Shown piece after piece: positions 47,447-56,907 of a stretch of DNA of 64,000 nt (its first letter is position 1; every line of letters starts with the position of its first letter). The stretch comes from Emticicia sp965283955 (lineage in GTDB: Bacteria > Bacteroidota > Bacteroidia > Cytophagales > Spirosomataceae). Made by a program: the position numbers and the translations under genes. The stretch spans positions 5,270,001-5,334,000 of the forward strand of contig CBDIQW010000001.1 of the NCBI GenBank assembly GCA_965283955.1, read 5' to 3'. The notes beneath the pieces are model-generated. The model ran no database searches, was not told the origin of the DNA, and saw nothing but the letters and a program-made list of their open reading frames with translations.

Positions 47447-47845
47447 TTACCAAATTCGTTTGATTGTTGTGGGTTTTAAATATTCATCAAAGATTTCATC
47501 ACGACTTAAGATATTGATATTTTCGGTGATAGCTTGTGAAAGAATCATTCTATCAAACGGGTCTTTGTGAATATGGGGGAGTGTGTTTTGTTGAATTGTA
47601 TGTGCGAATGTTATTAGTAAAATATCAATGACATTTTTTTCTATGTCAAAAATGATACTTTCATAATTACCATTTATTGAGAGTTTATTTAGAGAGGTTT
47701 TTATTGAAATTTCCCATAAAGAAATTATGCTGAGATAAATCTCGTTATCTTCATTTTCAATTATAGATTTAGAAAATTGACTTAATTGAGGGGACCCTTC
47801 AATAAACCAAAGAAATGTATGTGTGTCAATTAGATATTTCATCAC
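47447..47845 (-). CDS. PIN-domain toxin (VapC-like)
   Basis: A 132-residue protein with the PIN motif LIDTHTFLWFIEGSPQLS at the start (first acidic residue Asp), IIENEDNEIYLSIISLWEISIK (Glu), and IHKDPFDRMILSQAI (second Asp region) with NINILSRDEIFDEY. PIN toxins are Mg-dependent RNases. The start overlaps the DUF2281 stop by 4 bases (ATGA), a typical toxin-antitoxin layout. Confidence 0.85.
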   Translation of the reverse strand: MMKYLIDTHTFLWFIEGSPQLSQFSKSIIENEDNEIYLSIISLWEISIKTSLNKLSINGNYESIIFDIEKNVIDILLITFAHTIQQNTLPHIHKDPFDRMILSQAITENINILSRDEIFDEYLKPTTIKRIW

Positions 47846-48051
47846 ATATAGTCTTTAAACTCTTCCAGAGGTTCATCAAAATTGGCAGACATGATATATT
47901 TTCCTTTCGCTGACCCAAATACACGTTTTTTTGACGGTTTCTCGAACTGAGTAGCCTTTTTATGCTCCAAAAACTCAACAAAATCCAGAACCTCAACCTT
48001 TAAGTGGTCTGGTAATTGATTAATTTTCTCAAATAAAATAGTGTTTGACAT
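47842..48051 (-). CDS. DUF2281-type antitoxin (VapB-like)
   Basis: A 69-residue protein: LFEKINQLPDHLKVEVLDFVEFLEHKKAT is the DUF2281 helical motif; the C-terminal half has the basic SKKRVFGSAKGKYIM and FDEPLEEFKDYM typical of partners of PIN toxins. It precedes the PIN gene and would neutralise it and bind DNA. Location in a gap between two unrelated genes is consistent with a small addiction module. Confidence 0.85.
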   Translation of the reverse strand: MSNTILFEKINQLPDHLKVEVLDFVEFLEHKKATQFEKPSKKRVFGSAKGKYIMSANFDEPLEEFKDYM

Positions 48052-48092
48052 AGTTTTGATGTTTTACCTAACCAAAAATACATTACTTTACC

Positions 48093-48695
48093 TCAAATTC
48101 CAACATTTTTTTCTCCCTCAATATAAGCAGTTAAAGTATCGCCAACTTTAACGGACGCTACGCCCGCAGGTGTTCCAGTGAAAATAATATCTCCAGTTTT
48201 TAATGTAAAATAGTTTGAGATAAAAGCAATAATGGTATCAATCGGGTAGAGCATCATCGATGTATTTCCTTCTTGACGTAGGTTCCCGTTTACATTTAAA
48301 TGAAAATTGAGGTTTGTTAAGTCAGTATATTTTGCTTTTGGAACAAAGCCAGAAATAGGAGCAGAGCCATTGAAACCTTTAGCCAAATCCCATGGTAAAC
48401 CTTTAGCTTTAAGTTTTGATTGTATATCACGGGCAGTAAAATCAATACCAATTCCGATTTCTTCGTAATATTTATGGGCAAATTTTTCCTCAATGTTTTT
48501 TCCCATTTTGCTGATTTTTACAATAATCTCAACCTCGTGATGAATATCTTGTGAAAAATCAGGATGATAAAATGGCTCATTATCTTTCAAAATAGCCGTT
48601 TCTGGTTTTGTAAAAATAACGGGTTCGTCGGGGCGTTCGTTATTGAGTTCTTTGATATGTTCGGCGTAGTTTCGGCCAATAGCGATAATTTTCAT
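48093..48695 (-). CDS. fumarylacetoacetate hydrolase family protein
   Basis: A 200-residue FAH-superfamily protein: KIIAIGRNYAEHIKELNNERPDEPVIFTKPETAI, HHEVEIIVKISKMGKN, GIGIDFTARDIQSKLKAKGLPWDLAKGFNGSAPIS, and GDIIFTGTPAGV. The E-x-E metal ligands (HHEVEIIVKI) are seen. Members hydrolyse or decarboxylate acylpyruvates; the small size fits the acylpyruvase/FAHD1 type. Solitary on the minus strand. Confidence 0.92.
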   Translation of the reverse strand: MKIIAIGRNYAEHIKELNNERPDEPVIFTKPETAILKDNEPFYHPDFSQDIHHEVEIIVKISKMGKNIEEKFAHKYYEEIGIGIDFTARDIQSKLKAKGLPWDLAKGFNGSAPISGFVPKAKYTDLTNLNFHLNVNGNLRQEGNTSMMLYPIDTIIAFISNYFTLKTGDIIFTGTPAGVASVKVGDTLTAYIEGEKNVGI

Positions 48696-48911
48696 GAAAA
48701 ATATTCTAAAATTTGAAGAAAAAAATTCGGATGAATTGACAATATTTGCACGTCAGTAGATCAATTCTGTTTACAAAAATAGGCAATAAATCGTTTGTAA
48801 GCATCCTTTGTCTGGCATAATTTTTTAAGTTTTCTCAAAAATACCCGTTCAAAATTGTAATAATTAAAACAAAAATTCGTCGTAAAAGTAAATTTTAATA
48901 ATAGAAAAATA

Positions 48912-49745
48912 ATGAAAACATTTTTTAAATCTTCGATTGCTGCAATCGGTTTAGTAATAATTATTTGGGCGTGTCAGCGAGTGCCACTTACTGGTCGTAA
49001 ACAATTTGTTGGATTAGTTTCTAACGAACAAATGATGGCAATGAGTTTTACTGAGTATAAAGGTTTTATGGACACATCAAAGGTTGTGTCATCGAATGTG
49101 AAAGATGCTGAAATGATTGCTCGTGTGGGCGGAAGAATCAAAACTGCCGTTGAAAACTATTTGATTCAAAATAATTATAGCCAAGTCATAGATGGTTATC
49201 AGTGGGAGTTTAAATTGGTTCAAAACAAAGAATTAAATGCATGGTGTATGCCAGGTGGAAAAGTATGTTTTTATACAGGTATTTTGCCCATTTGCAAAGA
49301 TGAAGCTGGTGTAGCGGTAGTAATGGGACACGAAATTGCTCATGCAATTGCCAGTCATGGACGAGAACGTATGAGCCAAGCAATGGCTGCTCAAGGAATA
49401 ACACAAATCGGTGCGGTTGGTGCAGGTGTTGCTACTGGCAATCAACAGGTAATGGAAGTAGCGGCTCAAGTATTAGGGATTGGTTCGCAGCTTGGCTATG
49501 TTTTGCCAAATAGTCGTAACCAAGAATCAGAGGCTGATAAGTTAGGCTTAATTTTTATGGCTATGGCTGGCTATAATCCACAAAATGCTGTTGAGTTTTG
49601 GAAAAGAATGGCAGAGGCGGGAGCAAAGTCTCAGAAACCACCAAAACTACTTTCAACTCACCCTGCCGACGAAACTCGTATTGCGGATTTACAAAAGCAA
49701 ATGCCACAAGCACAAAAATATTATCAAGCTTATGCTGGAAAATAA
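48912..49745 (+). CDS. M48 family metallopeptidase, lipoprotein
   Basis: A 277-residue lipoprotein (lipobox IIWAC, Cys21) with the M48 zinc site H140-E141-x-x-H144 (VVMGHEIAHAIASHG) and third ligand E205 in ESEAD. The C-terminal STHPADETRIADLQKQMPQA motif is typical of the LoiP/YcaL-type M48 lipoproteins. These degrade misfolded outer-membrane or periplasmic proteins. A GNAT gene starts 4 bases after its stop, so they are probably cotranscribed. Confidence 0.93.
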   Translation: MKTFFKSSIAAIGLVIIIWACQRVPLTGRKQFVGLVSNEQMMAMSFTEYKGFMDTSKVVSSNVKDAEMIARVGGRIKTAVENYLIQNNYSQVIDGYQWEFKLVQNKELNAWCMPGGKVCFYTGILPICKDEAGVAVVMGHEIAHAIASHGRERMSQAMAAQGITQIGAVGAGVATGNQQVMEVAAQVLGIGSQLGYVLPNSRNQESEADKLGLIFMAMAGYNPQNAVEFWKRMAEAGAKSQKPPKLLSTHPADETRIADLQKQMPQAQKYYQAYAGK

Positions 49746-49748
49746 TGT

Positions 49749-50162
49749 ATGATTGAGATAAAAGAAATAGATGCATCGGAAACTTGGCCACTTCGACATA
49801 AAGTAATGTGGCCAAGTAAACCTTTAGATTTTGTAGTTCTTCCGAATGATGATGAAGGACTACACTTTGGATTATTTGAAAAGGAACTACTCGTTTCTGT
49901 TATTTCTTTATTTATTAATGGTAAAGAAGGACAATTCAGGAAATTCGCCACTGATGATTATTATCAAGGAAAAGGGTACGGCACGAAACTTCTCAATCAT
50001 TTAATTGGCGAAGCCAAAAGGCAGAATATTAAATCCTTGAAGTGCAATGCTCGTATAACTGCAATAGAATTTTATCAACGTTTTGGAATGAAAGTTGCTT
50101 CGGAGAGTATCAGAAAAAATGGTAAAGATTACGTAATAATGGAGCTTGATTTTGAGCAATAA
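49749..50162 (+). CDS. GNAT family N-acetyltransferase
   Basis: A 137-residue GNAT fold: acetyl-CoA pyrophosphate loop in TDDYYQGKGYGTKLLNHLIGEAKRQ and the C-terminal NARITAIEFYQRFGMKVASESI. The substrate is unknown. It starts just after the M48 gene and precedes a DinB-family gene, forming a tight rightward trio. Confidence 0.9.
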   Translation: MIEIKEIDASETWPLRHKVMWPSKPLDFVVLPNDDEGLHFGLFEKELLVSVISLFINGKEGQFRKFATDDYYQGKGYGTKLLNHLIGEAKRQNIKSLKCNARITAIEFYQRFGMKVASESIRKNGKDYVIMELDFEQ

Positions 50163-50188
50163 TGTATCTTTGATAAAAAAATATAATT

Positions 50189-50628
50189 ATGCTCGAATCC
50201 TTGATTAAACTTTACGACCGTGATTTACGAAAATTGAGTAGCGAAATAGAGGCTTATAAAAATGAGGATGACTTATGGCAAGTTAAATCCGAAATCAATA
50301 ATTCGGCAGGTAATCTTTGTTTGCACTTGATTGGAAATTTAAATCATTACATTGGGCATCAGTTGGGTAGAACTGATTATGTAAGAGATAGGCCATTGGA
50401 GTTTTCGGATAAAGATGTACCGAAAGCAATTTTAATCGAAAAAATAGAAGCAACCCGAATACTACTTCAAGAAATTTTACCCAGCATTTCTACCGAGACT
50501 TTAGCTCAAAATCATACGACAGAATTTCATGGTGGCAATGATACCAATGAGTTTTTTTGATACATCTACTTTCTCATCTCAATTATCATCTTGGACAGAT
50601 TAATTATCATCGGAGACTCGTACATTAA
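50189..50628 (+). pseudogene. DinB-family protein, one frameshift
   Basis: A DUF1572/DinB-like four-helix protein: LYDRDLRKLSSEIEAY, DDLWQVKSEINNSAGNLCLHLIGNLNHYIGHQLG (first metal His) and, after a frame break, HLLSHLNYHLGQINYHRRLVH. The break is in the T7 run at 50552-50558; one more T would restore EFFLIHLLSHLNYHLGQINYHRRL, a perfect DinB C-terminus with the third His. Total about 147 residues. Function: metal-dependent thiol-linked enzymes of low-molecular-weight thiol metabolism, possibly linked to bacillithiol. A hairpin terminator begins immediately after the true stop. Confidence 0.82.
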
Positions 50629-50663
50629 ACAAGGTCTTCCCTTTAAGGGAAGACTTTGTTTTT
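50629..50663 (+). terminator. Rho-independent terminator of the M48-GNAT-DinB group
   Basis: ACAAGGTCTTCCCTT (50629-50643) and AAGGGAAGACTTTGT (50645-50659) form a 15-bp stem with one G-T pair, followed by T5. Confidence 0.88.
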
Positions 50664-50673
50664 CGTTTTTCTT

Positions 50674-51163
50674 TTATCTACCAAAATCATCTTGTACTCT
50701 TACAATATCATCTTCGTCTGATGGATTTTCTGGGTACGGGCTACCTGTTTTTCAATAACACCGGGCGTCGCCCAGACTCTCAAGATAAGCAATCATTTGT
50801 TTTAAGTTTATAATTGTCGTCTTCAATGGCTGCACCAGTTCGTGTGCTGCTAATCAATCATATAACCTTCACGCTTGCAATAAGTTGAAATCACATACGG
50901 AAATGATACTGCCATGAAAGACGTTTTTGCGGAGCAACCACCAAGATTTTCGGACTAAGTTTACGTCCAATTCCAAAGTCATTTACCGACAAATGTGGAA
51001 AATAAGTTTCGATGAACTGAGGTGCTTGCGACTCGTCAAGTACAAAAAAGCCACCCCACGGACGGCTTTGGTCTTGTTTGTCAATGTTGAATCCTAAATC
51101 AGTGATTACTTTTTCAACTGCTTCAAAGACTGCTGTTTTTTCTGTTTCGGCCGAAAAATTCAT
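50674..51163 (-). pseudogene. cupin-type (phosphomannose isomerase type II-like) protein, heavily disrupted
   Basis: The N-terminal 90 codons (TEKTAVFEAVEKVITDLGFNI..., SRPWGGFFVLDESQAPQFIETYFPHLS, KILVVAPQKRLSWQYHFR) are a clear cupin of the kind labelled phosphoheptose isomerase in Bacteroidota. After the Arg the sequence breaks at 50891 and continues with short pieces in several frames (ISSTRTGAAIEDDNYKL; then YPENPSDEDDIVRVQDDFGR, stop 50674-50676). The last motif is the expected C-terminus. The middle contains substitutions as well as indels, so this looks more like real decay or low-quality sequence than the single breaks elsewhere. Confidence 0.68.
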
Positions 51164-51341
51164 GAGAATGTGTATGAATGACGTATTAATGAATTAATTT
51201 TGTGAGCAAAAATAGTATTTTGTTTGATAATTCCTTGGGATTTTGCCAATTTCCTAAGAAAATATAGTCTTTTGTTGGTTTTATGCTAAACTTATACGTT
51301 TATATTTCATAAAATTTAATAATAGATATGTGAGGATGATT

Positions 51342-52247
51342 ATGATAAAAGTTGAAAAAATAGACACCTTTACAGGGCATCGGGATTGTGTATATGCCTT
51401 AGAAAAATCTGATGAGGTTCATCGTTTTTTTTCGGCAGCGGGCGATGGATTTATCGTCAGATGGAATTTGCAGAAGCCAGATGTAGGTGAAATGATTGCT
51501 AAAGTTGCCCATTCGGTTTATGCAATGGCATATCGACCCAACGAAAAGCATCTTTGGGTTGTCGAAAACTTTGAAGGTATTCATGTCATAGATATTGATA
51601 CCAAACAAGAAATTCATTCGTTAAAATTAGCAGCAACTAATTATTTCGATATTGAGATTTATAAAAACTTAGCGTACATTGCGGGTGGAGATGGCGTTAT
51701 ATCTATTATTGAAACCGATACATTAAACTTTGTTAAGCATATAAAAGCCTCCGAAATGAGTGTTCGATGTTTATCAATTAATCCTGTTGAGAGAGAGTTT
51801 GCAGCAGGATTTAGTGATAATACCATCAAGATTTTTGATTTGCAGACTTTTCAGCTCAAAAAAGTTATTGAAGCTCACCAAAATTCAGTTTTTGCCCTAA
51901 AATATTCACCAGATTTCAAATATTTGCTTTCAGGAAGTCGAGATGCTCGTCTGAAAATTTGGGATGTTGAAAAAAGTTATCTCTTAGAAAAAGAAATTGT
52001 AGCTCATACTTTTGCTATTAATAATATTGATTATAGCCCTGACTATAAGTATTTTGCCACTTGTAGTATGGACAAATCATTGAAGATTTGGGATGCTGAA
52101 AGTTTTAAATTATTAAAGGTAATCGACCGTGCCAGACACGCAGGACATGGCACATCGGTTAATAAATTACTTTGGACTCAATACGACAATCAGCTTGTAT
52201 CAGCCAGTGATGATCGTACCATTTCGGTTTGGAAACTGGCCTTTTGA
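51342..52247 (+). CDS. WD40 repeat protein
   Basis: About 301 residues made of roughly seven WD40-type blades: VEKIDTFTGHRDCVYALEKSD..., FSAAGDGFIVRWNLQ, FAAGFSDNTIKIFDLQ, LLSGSRDARLKIWDVE, FATCSMDKSLKIWDAE, LVSASDDRTISVWKL. Starts are possible at 51330 (GTG), 51336 and 51342; the last removes an odd MRMI leader. A beta-propeller scaffold, no enzyme signature. Partners are unknown. It stands alone. Confidence 0.85.
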   Translation: MIKVEKIDTFTGHRDCVYALEKSDEVHRFFSAAGDGFIVRWNLQKPDVGEMIAKVAHSVYAMAYRPNEKHLWVVENFEGIHVIDIDTKQEIHSLKLAATNYFDIEIYKNLAYIAGGDGVISIIETDTLNFVKHIKASEMSVRCLSINPVEREFAAGFSDNTIKIFDLQTFQLKKVIEAHQNSVFALKYSPDFKYLLSGSRDARLKIWDVEKSYLLEKEIVAHTFAINNIDYSPDYKYFATCSMDKSLKIWDAESFKLLKVIDRARHAGHGTSVNKLLWTQYDNQLVSASDDRTISVWKLAF

Positions 52248-52314
52248 AATGATGGAATGGCATCGTTTTTGAATAAATGTATTAAATTTTTAATATTAAA
52301 CATACTTTTTTTGT

Positions 52315-52322
52315 TACTTTTG
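52315..52322 (+). promoter_or_regulatory. Bacteroidota-type -7 box before the DivIVA gene
   Basis: TACTTTTG matches TAnnTTTG exactly, about 130 bases upstream of the DivIVA-type start. A good -33 TTG is not obvious, so the assignment is tentative. Confidence 0.35.
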
Positions 52323-52452
52323 CTGATTAACTTATATTTAACAAATTTTTGATTGAAAATATCTTTTTGAGTATTTCAGCAATCAAAAAGAGCAAAGATC
52401 TATTGCTCCGCCATCAGAAAACGTTTCAGAATTCCCTAAAACATTTTTAACA

Positions 52453-54055
52453 ATGAAGATTACCCCCCTCGAAATACGCCAACATGAATTCGAAAAAACT
52501 TTTAGAGGCTATAATATCGAAGAAGTCGACAGTTTTTTAACTAATCTTTCTCAAGAATGGGAGCGTGTGCTTAATGAAAGCAAAATGCTCAGAATGCAAC
52601 TCGAAATAGCTGAAAAAGAAGCAAATAAGTTGCGAGAAATTGAAATGACGCTTTTCAAAACCCTAAAAACTGCTGAAGATACCAGTACAATGATTACTGA
52701 ACAGGCAAATCAACAGGCTGATAAGCATCTTCAAGAGGCAAAATTACAGGGTGAAAAGTTGTTGATGGATGCTCAACAAAAAGCTAATGGTATAGTTAGA
52801 CAAGCGGAGGAGAGAGCGAGGTATATTAAAGATGAGGTTTTGGGTGATGTAAAAGTATTAGAAAGAGATTTCCGTGCGATGGACCATTACAAAACTAATC
52901 TTTTAGTGCAGATGCGTAGCCTTTCGACGGCAACTCTCGAACACGTACAACGCTTTGAAGATAAATTTGATAAAGAAGGAGTTGAAGCTAAGTTTAAAGA
53001 GGCTACGTCGATGCTCACCGAAGTTAATGAAACTGTAGTTAAGGAAATAGTTGCACCAATTGAGGAAGTCAGCCTTTGGAGAGATTGAAAATATTGAACT
53101 TGAAGCATTGGTTGGGGAAGAGGTAGTAGAGGATATTCCAAGTATCATACCGGAAACCCTTGAAATTACAGATCCAGTAATTGATCAAATAACTCCAATA
53201 GAAGAAATCGTTGCAGAAGTAGATTCAATTGAAGAAATAATCGAGGAAGCAGTAGCAGAATTACCGATAATTGAGCCAGAACCATTGACTGAAACAATGG
53301 AAGAGCCTATCGAGGAGCAGGTTGTGACCACCACAATATTATCTTCATCGGTCAATAATTATGTAGAACCTCAAGCAGTCGTTGAGCAAGAATATATAAG
53401 TAAAAGCAATACTCCAAAAGCTGATGAATTAGAAATTATAGAAGGTATTGGTCCCAAAATAGCGATGTTGCTTTACGATTCTGGAATCTTTACTTTTCGT
53501 GATTTAGCCACGACACCTGTTTATAAAATCCAAGAAATTTTAGAGCAAGCTGGACCACAATTTGCCCGCCACGACCCAAGTACTTGGACGCAACAAGCCA
53601 AACTTGCTGCCGAGGGCCGTTGGAATGATTTGGAAGCATTGAAATTCTATTTAGTTGGTGGACGTGAACCTAAGAAAGATGAAGTTGAGGAGGTTGCTGA
53701 AACAATTCCCGAAATACAAGCACCAGCACCTGTTGAAGCTGTATCAGAAGAAATAATAATTGCACCTGAGCCAATTGTAGTAGAGGAGCCAGTGGCTGTT
53801 GCTCCAATTGTTGAAGAAGTCAAAGAGAATATTTCATCATTTACGGTTGCACCAGTTGCCCCAGTTGAGAATAATCTTGATTCGATTACTGAAGAAATGC
53901 TTGAAAAAGTAAATAAAGTAAAGGCAGCTATCAGAAAAGCAATGGTTGAAAAAAATGATGTCCCTGTGAAGGATAACACTCCATTACCAACCTTAAATGA
54001 TATAATTTCAAAAAATGAGAGTACTTCAAACAGTTCATTTTTTGATAATTTATAA
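52453..54055 (+). pseudogene. DivIVA-domain protein with C-terminal helix-hairpin-helix domain, one frameshift
   Basis: The first 211 codons give a DivIVA N-domain (ITPLEIRQHEFEKTFRGYNIEEVDSFLTNL) and coiled coils (EANKLREIEMTLFKTLKTAEDTST...). After IVAPIEE the frame fails at about 53065-53085 and a second frame continues: SAFGEIENIELEALVGEEV, then a Glu-rich acidic linker (PIIEPEPLTETMEEPIEE), then an HhH module KADELEIIEGIGPKIAMLLYDSGIFTFRDLATTPVYKIQEILEQAG near residue 320, and a second acidic region. About 535 residues. DivIVA proteins organise polar growth or division; the HhH end suggests a DNA or protein docking module. A strong terminator follows. Confidence 0.78.
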
Positions 54056-54074
54056 TTGATAGATATTTACTGAG

Positions 54075-54105
54075 AAGGTTCAAGTAATTGCTTGAACCTT
54101 TTTTT
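54075..54105 (+). terminator. Rho-independent terminator after the DivIVA-HhH gene
   Basis: AAGGTTCAAG (54075-54084) and CTTGAACCTT (54091-54100) form a 10-bp stem with a TAATTG loop and a T7 run. Confidence 0.95.
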
Positions 54106-54176
54106 GTTTCATTTTTGTTAAAAACTGTACTGTTGGTAAAAAATTAATCACCAACCATCAATCATTAAACATTTTT

Positions 54177-54530
54177 ATGGGAATTATCTCGCTCGAAGGT
54201 CTTGAGTTTTTTGCTTATCATGGGTATTATGATGAAGAACAAAAAATTGGTAGTAAATTTTCAATTGATATTGCAATTACGGCCGATTTGAGCCGTGCTG
54301 CACAAGAAGATAAATTGAAATTGACTGTAAATTATGAAGATGTATATAAAATTGTAGCCGATGTTATGAATGAAAAACATCGGCTACTGGAACACATTGC
54401 TTATAAAATCATTGAAGCTATTAAATCGCAATTTCCTCATATTGAGGCTGTTACGGTTAATGTTTCCAAATTCAATCCGCCACTTGGGGGTATTTGCCAT
54501 CGCTCGAAAGTTACGATTTCAGTACCTTAA
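54177..54530 (+). CDS. folB: dihydroneopterin aldolase
   Basis: A 117-residue protein with FFAYHGYYDEEQKIGSKFSIDIAI and LTVNYEDVYKIV at the substrate pocket, HRLLEHIAYKIIEAI and VTVNVSKFNPPLGGICHRSKVTI. FolB converts dihydroneopterin to hydroxymethyl-dihydropterin in folate synthesis. It overlaps the convergent M1 peptidase gene by 4 bases. Confidence 0.95.
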   Translation: MGIISLEGLEFFAYHGYYDEEQKIGSKFSIDIAITADLSRAAQEDKLKLTVNYEDVYKIVADVMNEKHRLLEHIAYKIIEAIKSQFPHIEAVTVNVSKFNPPLGGICHRSKVTISVP

Positions 54531-56518
54531 TTTGGTTGAGGAGTTGCAAGTTTAGAAGGCTTCCATTGATTGTTTCGTATATTGACATCTGGCAATCTAT
54601 TGTCAGGGTCAATTATGATTGATTCAATAGCTGATTTTGAATCATGTCTGAAACTCCAAGTACTGCCACGTTGCCATATTTCAAAAGGTAACTGCACACG
54701 TTTTTTAGTGCCGTTAGTTTCTTTGATTTCGAGCGTGACTGGCATTGGCATTTTTTCCAAATTCTCAATTGTAATCACTGAACCCTTAGTGGCATCTTGC
54801 TGCACATAAGTTACGTCTTTTACTCCTTGGTCAATTTTCCAATCATTCAAGTACCAACCTTTCCAAAACCAACCTAAATCTTCACCTGAAGCATCTTCCA
54901 TTGTTCGGAAGAAATCAAGAGGAGTAGGGTGCTTGAAAGCCCAACGATTAACATATTCTTTAAAAGCATAGTCGAAGCGTTTTTCGCCTAAAATTAATTC
55001 ACGAAGCATCGTAAGGCCATAGCCTGGTTTCATGTAAGCCGCAATGGCCAAATTATTATCTTGAATTACATCAGGAATATTTGCAATCGGGTCACGGTCA
55101 TAATAATATGGAGTCATTTGTCGAACATTTTCTGGACTATAATATTCACCATTATTAAAGTTTTTGGTTGAAAGACTATTAATAAAAGTATTGAAACCTT
55201 CATCCATCCATGCATATTTACGCTCATTACTTCCCACAATCATAGGGAACCAGTTATGTCCGAATTCATGGTCGGTTACGCCCCAGAGGCTTTCGGTTTT
55301 GTCTCTGTAATCACAAAAAACTATCCCTGGATACTCCATTCCCCCTACAACTCCAGCCACATTTACGGCACTTGGGTAGCTGTATTCATAAACATATTTG
55401 GAATAAAACTCAATACAACCCTTTACATATTCCGACGAACGTCCCCAAGCATCATTTCCGTTGCTTTCTTTTGGGTAAACCGATTGTGCCAAAGATGTTT
55501 TGCCACTTGGAAGGTTAATTTTACAAGCATCCCAAATAAATGCTTTTGAACTTGCCCAAGCTATATCACGGGCTTGTTTACATTTGAATTTCCAAGTAAG
55601 TGTTCCGTTTGTGCGTGGACGTGACTTTGCATCAGTAATTTCTTCGGCACTTCTGATGAGTACAGTTTTATCACTATTTTTTGCTTCATTTAGGCGTCTG
55701 ATTTGCTCGGTTGTCAATACTTCATTCGGATTCATTAATTCTCCTGAACCAACTACAATATGATTATACGGAACTGTTATATTATATTCAAAATCTCCAT
55801 ATTCTAAATAGAACTCTCCTGCACCCAGATACGGTAAGGTATTCCATCCTTCTACATCATCATACACCGCCATCCTTGGATACCACTGAGCTACTTCGTA
55901 GATAATTCCCTCTTGGGTCTCTTGTTTTCCCATTCGGTCGGAGCCATAACGTGGAATTTTAAAAGAATACGAAATTTTGATTTTTACCTCTTCGTTAGTT
56001 AGCATGGGTTCTGACAAACGAATTTGCATTCGGGTATCATCAGTCAAATGTTCGGCATAGACCGAGCGGGTAAAGACTTTTTTCCCAGTTTGAGAAGTTT
56101 TTTCTACACTTACGAACTGAACAGTATAGCCTCCATCGAAACCTGTATTTCCGAAACGTCCACCTGCAATTGTAGTGGTTTTTCCCCCTCTTGATTCATT
56201 ATTAAATTGATTTTGGTCAAGTTGAAGCCATAAAAATGGTAATTTGTCGGGACTATTATTTTTATAAGTTATCTCAACATCTCCTGACAAAGTATTTGCT
56301 TCTTCGTCGAGTTTGATATTGATTTTATAATCGGCCTTGTTTTGCCAGTACATTGGTCCAGGAGCACCTGTTCCACTACGATATGCTGTTCCTGGCATGA
56401 AATTAAAGAGCGGATTGAAGGCATCACGGTGGTCATACTTTGATGTTGTGGGTGTTTGAGCCGCTATTTGTTGAAAAATGGCTAAAGCACAAACCAGCAA
56501 TATTTTATTGATTTTCAT
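54527..56518 (-). CDS. M1 family metallopeptidase, secreted
   Basis: A 663-residue protein with a signal peptide (KINKILLVCALAIFQQIAAQ). The M1 catalytic domain is recognised by VAGVVGGMEYPGIVF (GxMEN-like) and VTDHEFGHNWFPMIVGSNERKYAWMDEGFNTFIN (HExxH plus the distal Glu in MDEG). It begins with a beta-sandwich in the usual place. M1 enzymes remove N-terminal residues from peptides outside the cell. The gene is complete and undisturbed. Confidence 0.94.
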   Translation of the reverse strand: MKINKILLVCALAIFQQIAAQTPTTSKYDHRDAFNPLFNFMPGTAYRSGTGAPGPMYWQNKADYKINIKLDEEANTLSGDVEITYKNNSPDKLPFLWLQLDQNQFNNESRGGKTTTIAGGRFGNTGFDGGYTVQFVSVEKTSQTGKKVFTRSVYAEHLTDDTRMQIRLSEPMLTNEEVKIKISYSFKIPRYGSDRMGKQETQEGIIYEVAQWYPRMAVYDDVEGWNTLPYLGAGEFYLEYGDFEYNITVPYNHIVVGSGELMNPNEVLTTEQIRRLNEAKNSDKTVLIRSAEEITDAKSRPRTNGTLTWKFKCKQARDIAWASSKAFIWDACKINLPSGKTSLAQSVYPKESNGNDAWGRSSEYVKGCIEFYSKYVYEYSYPSAVNVAGVVGGMEYPGIVFCDYRDKTESLWGVTDHEFGHNWFPMIVGSNERKYAWMDEGFNTFINSLSTKNFNNGEYYSPENVRQMTPYYYDRDPIANIPDVIQDNNLAIAAYMKPGYGLTMLRELILGEKRFDYAFKEYVNRWAFKHPTPLDFFRTMEDASGEDLGWFWKGWYLNDWKIDQGVKDVTYVQQDATKGSVITIENLEKMPMPVTLEIKETNGTKKRVQLPFEIWQRGSTWSFRHDSKSAIESIIIDPDNRLPDVNIRNNQWKPSKLATPQPN

Positions 56519-56907
56519 GAGTTTGAATGAATAATTTATATAATAAAGATGAAATATAAGCTAATTATCGTGTACTTGCCTTTTCAAAACGGTAAAGTAA
56601 TAAATTTCGTTTGTAAAGAGATAGTATTATTTTAGAAAAGTTGCAATTAGCGGCTTTATTAGTTCCCATAAAAATTATGATTTTATTTGATTTGCAAGTA
56701 ACTTTATAATCGTAAACAAGTCTAATAGTTTACAGGTATTTTTTTTTGATTTTATAGGCTCAAACAATAATTTTATGAGATTTTAGCTTGCCAAAAGGTA
56801 TTTTTTTCATAAATTGGCACAAAATTTTAATATATACTATTTCTGTAAACTTAATTTAGAACCTGATTGGAACATTTTTCAAACAGAAATCTTAACAATT
56901 AACCAAA
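56519..56907. other. 389-base AT-rich intergenic region
   Basis: No gene is visible. It separates divergent genes (M1 peptidase left, secreted Cys-rich protein right) and so holds both promoters. A possible rightward set is TTG (56814-56816) and TATTTCTG (56838-56845), a 21-base spacer and one mismatch to TAnnTTTG. Long A/T runs make other assignments unreliable. Confidence 0.4.

Noticed and set aside
52453..54055. Programmed ribosomal frameshift in the DivIVA-HhH gene
   Set aside because: No slippery heptamer with downstream structure was seen, and the same type of break occurs in about 14 unrelated genes.
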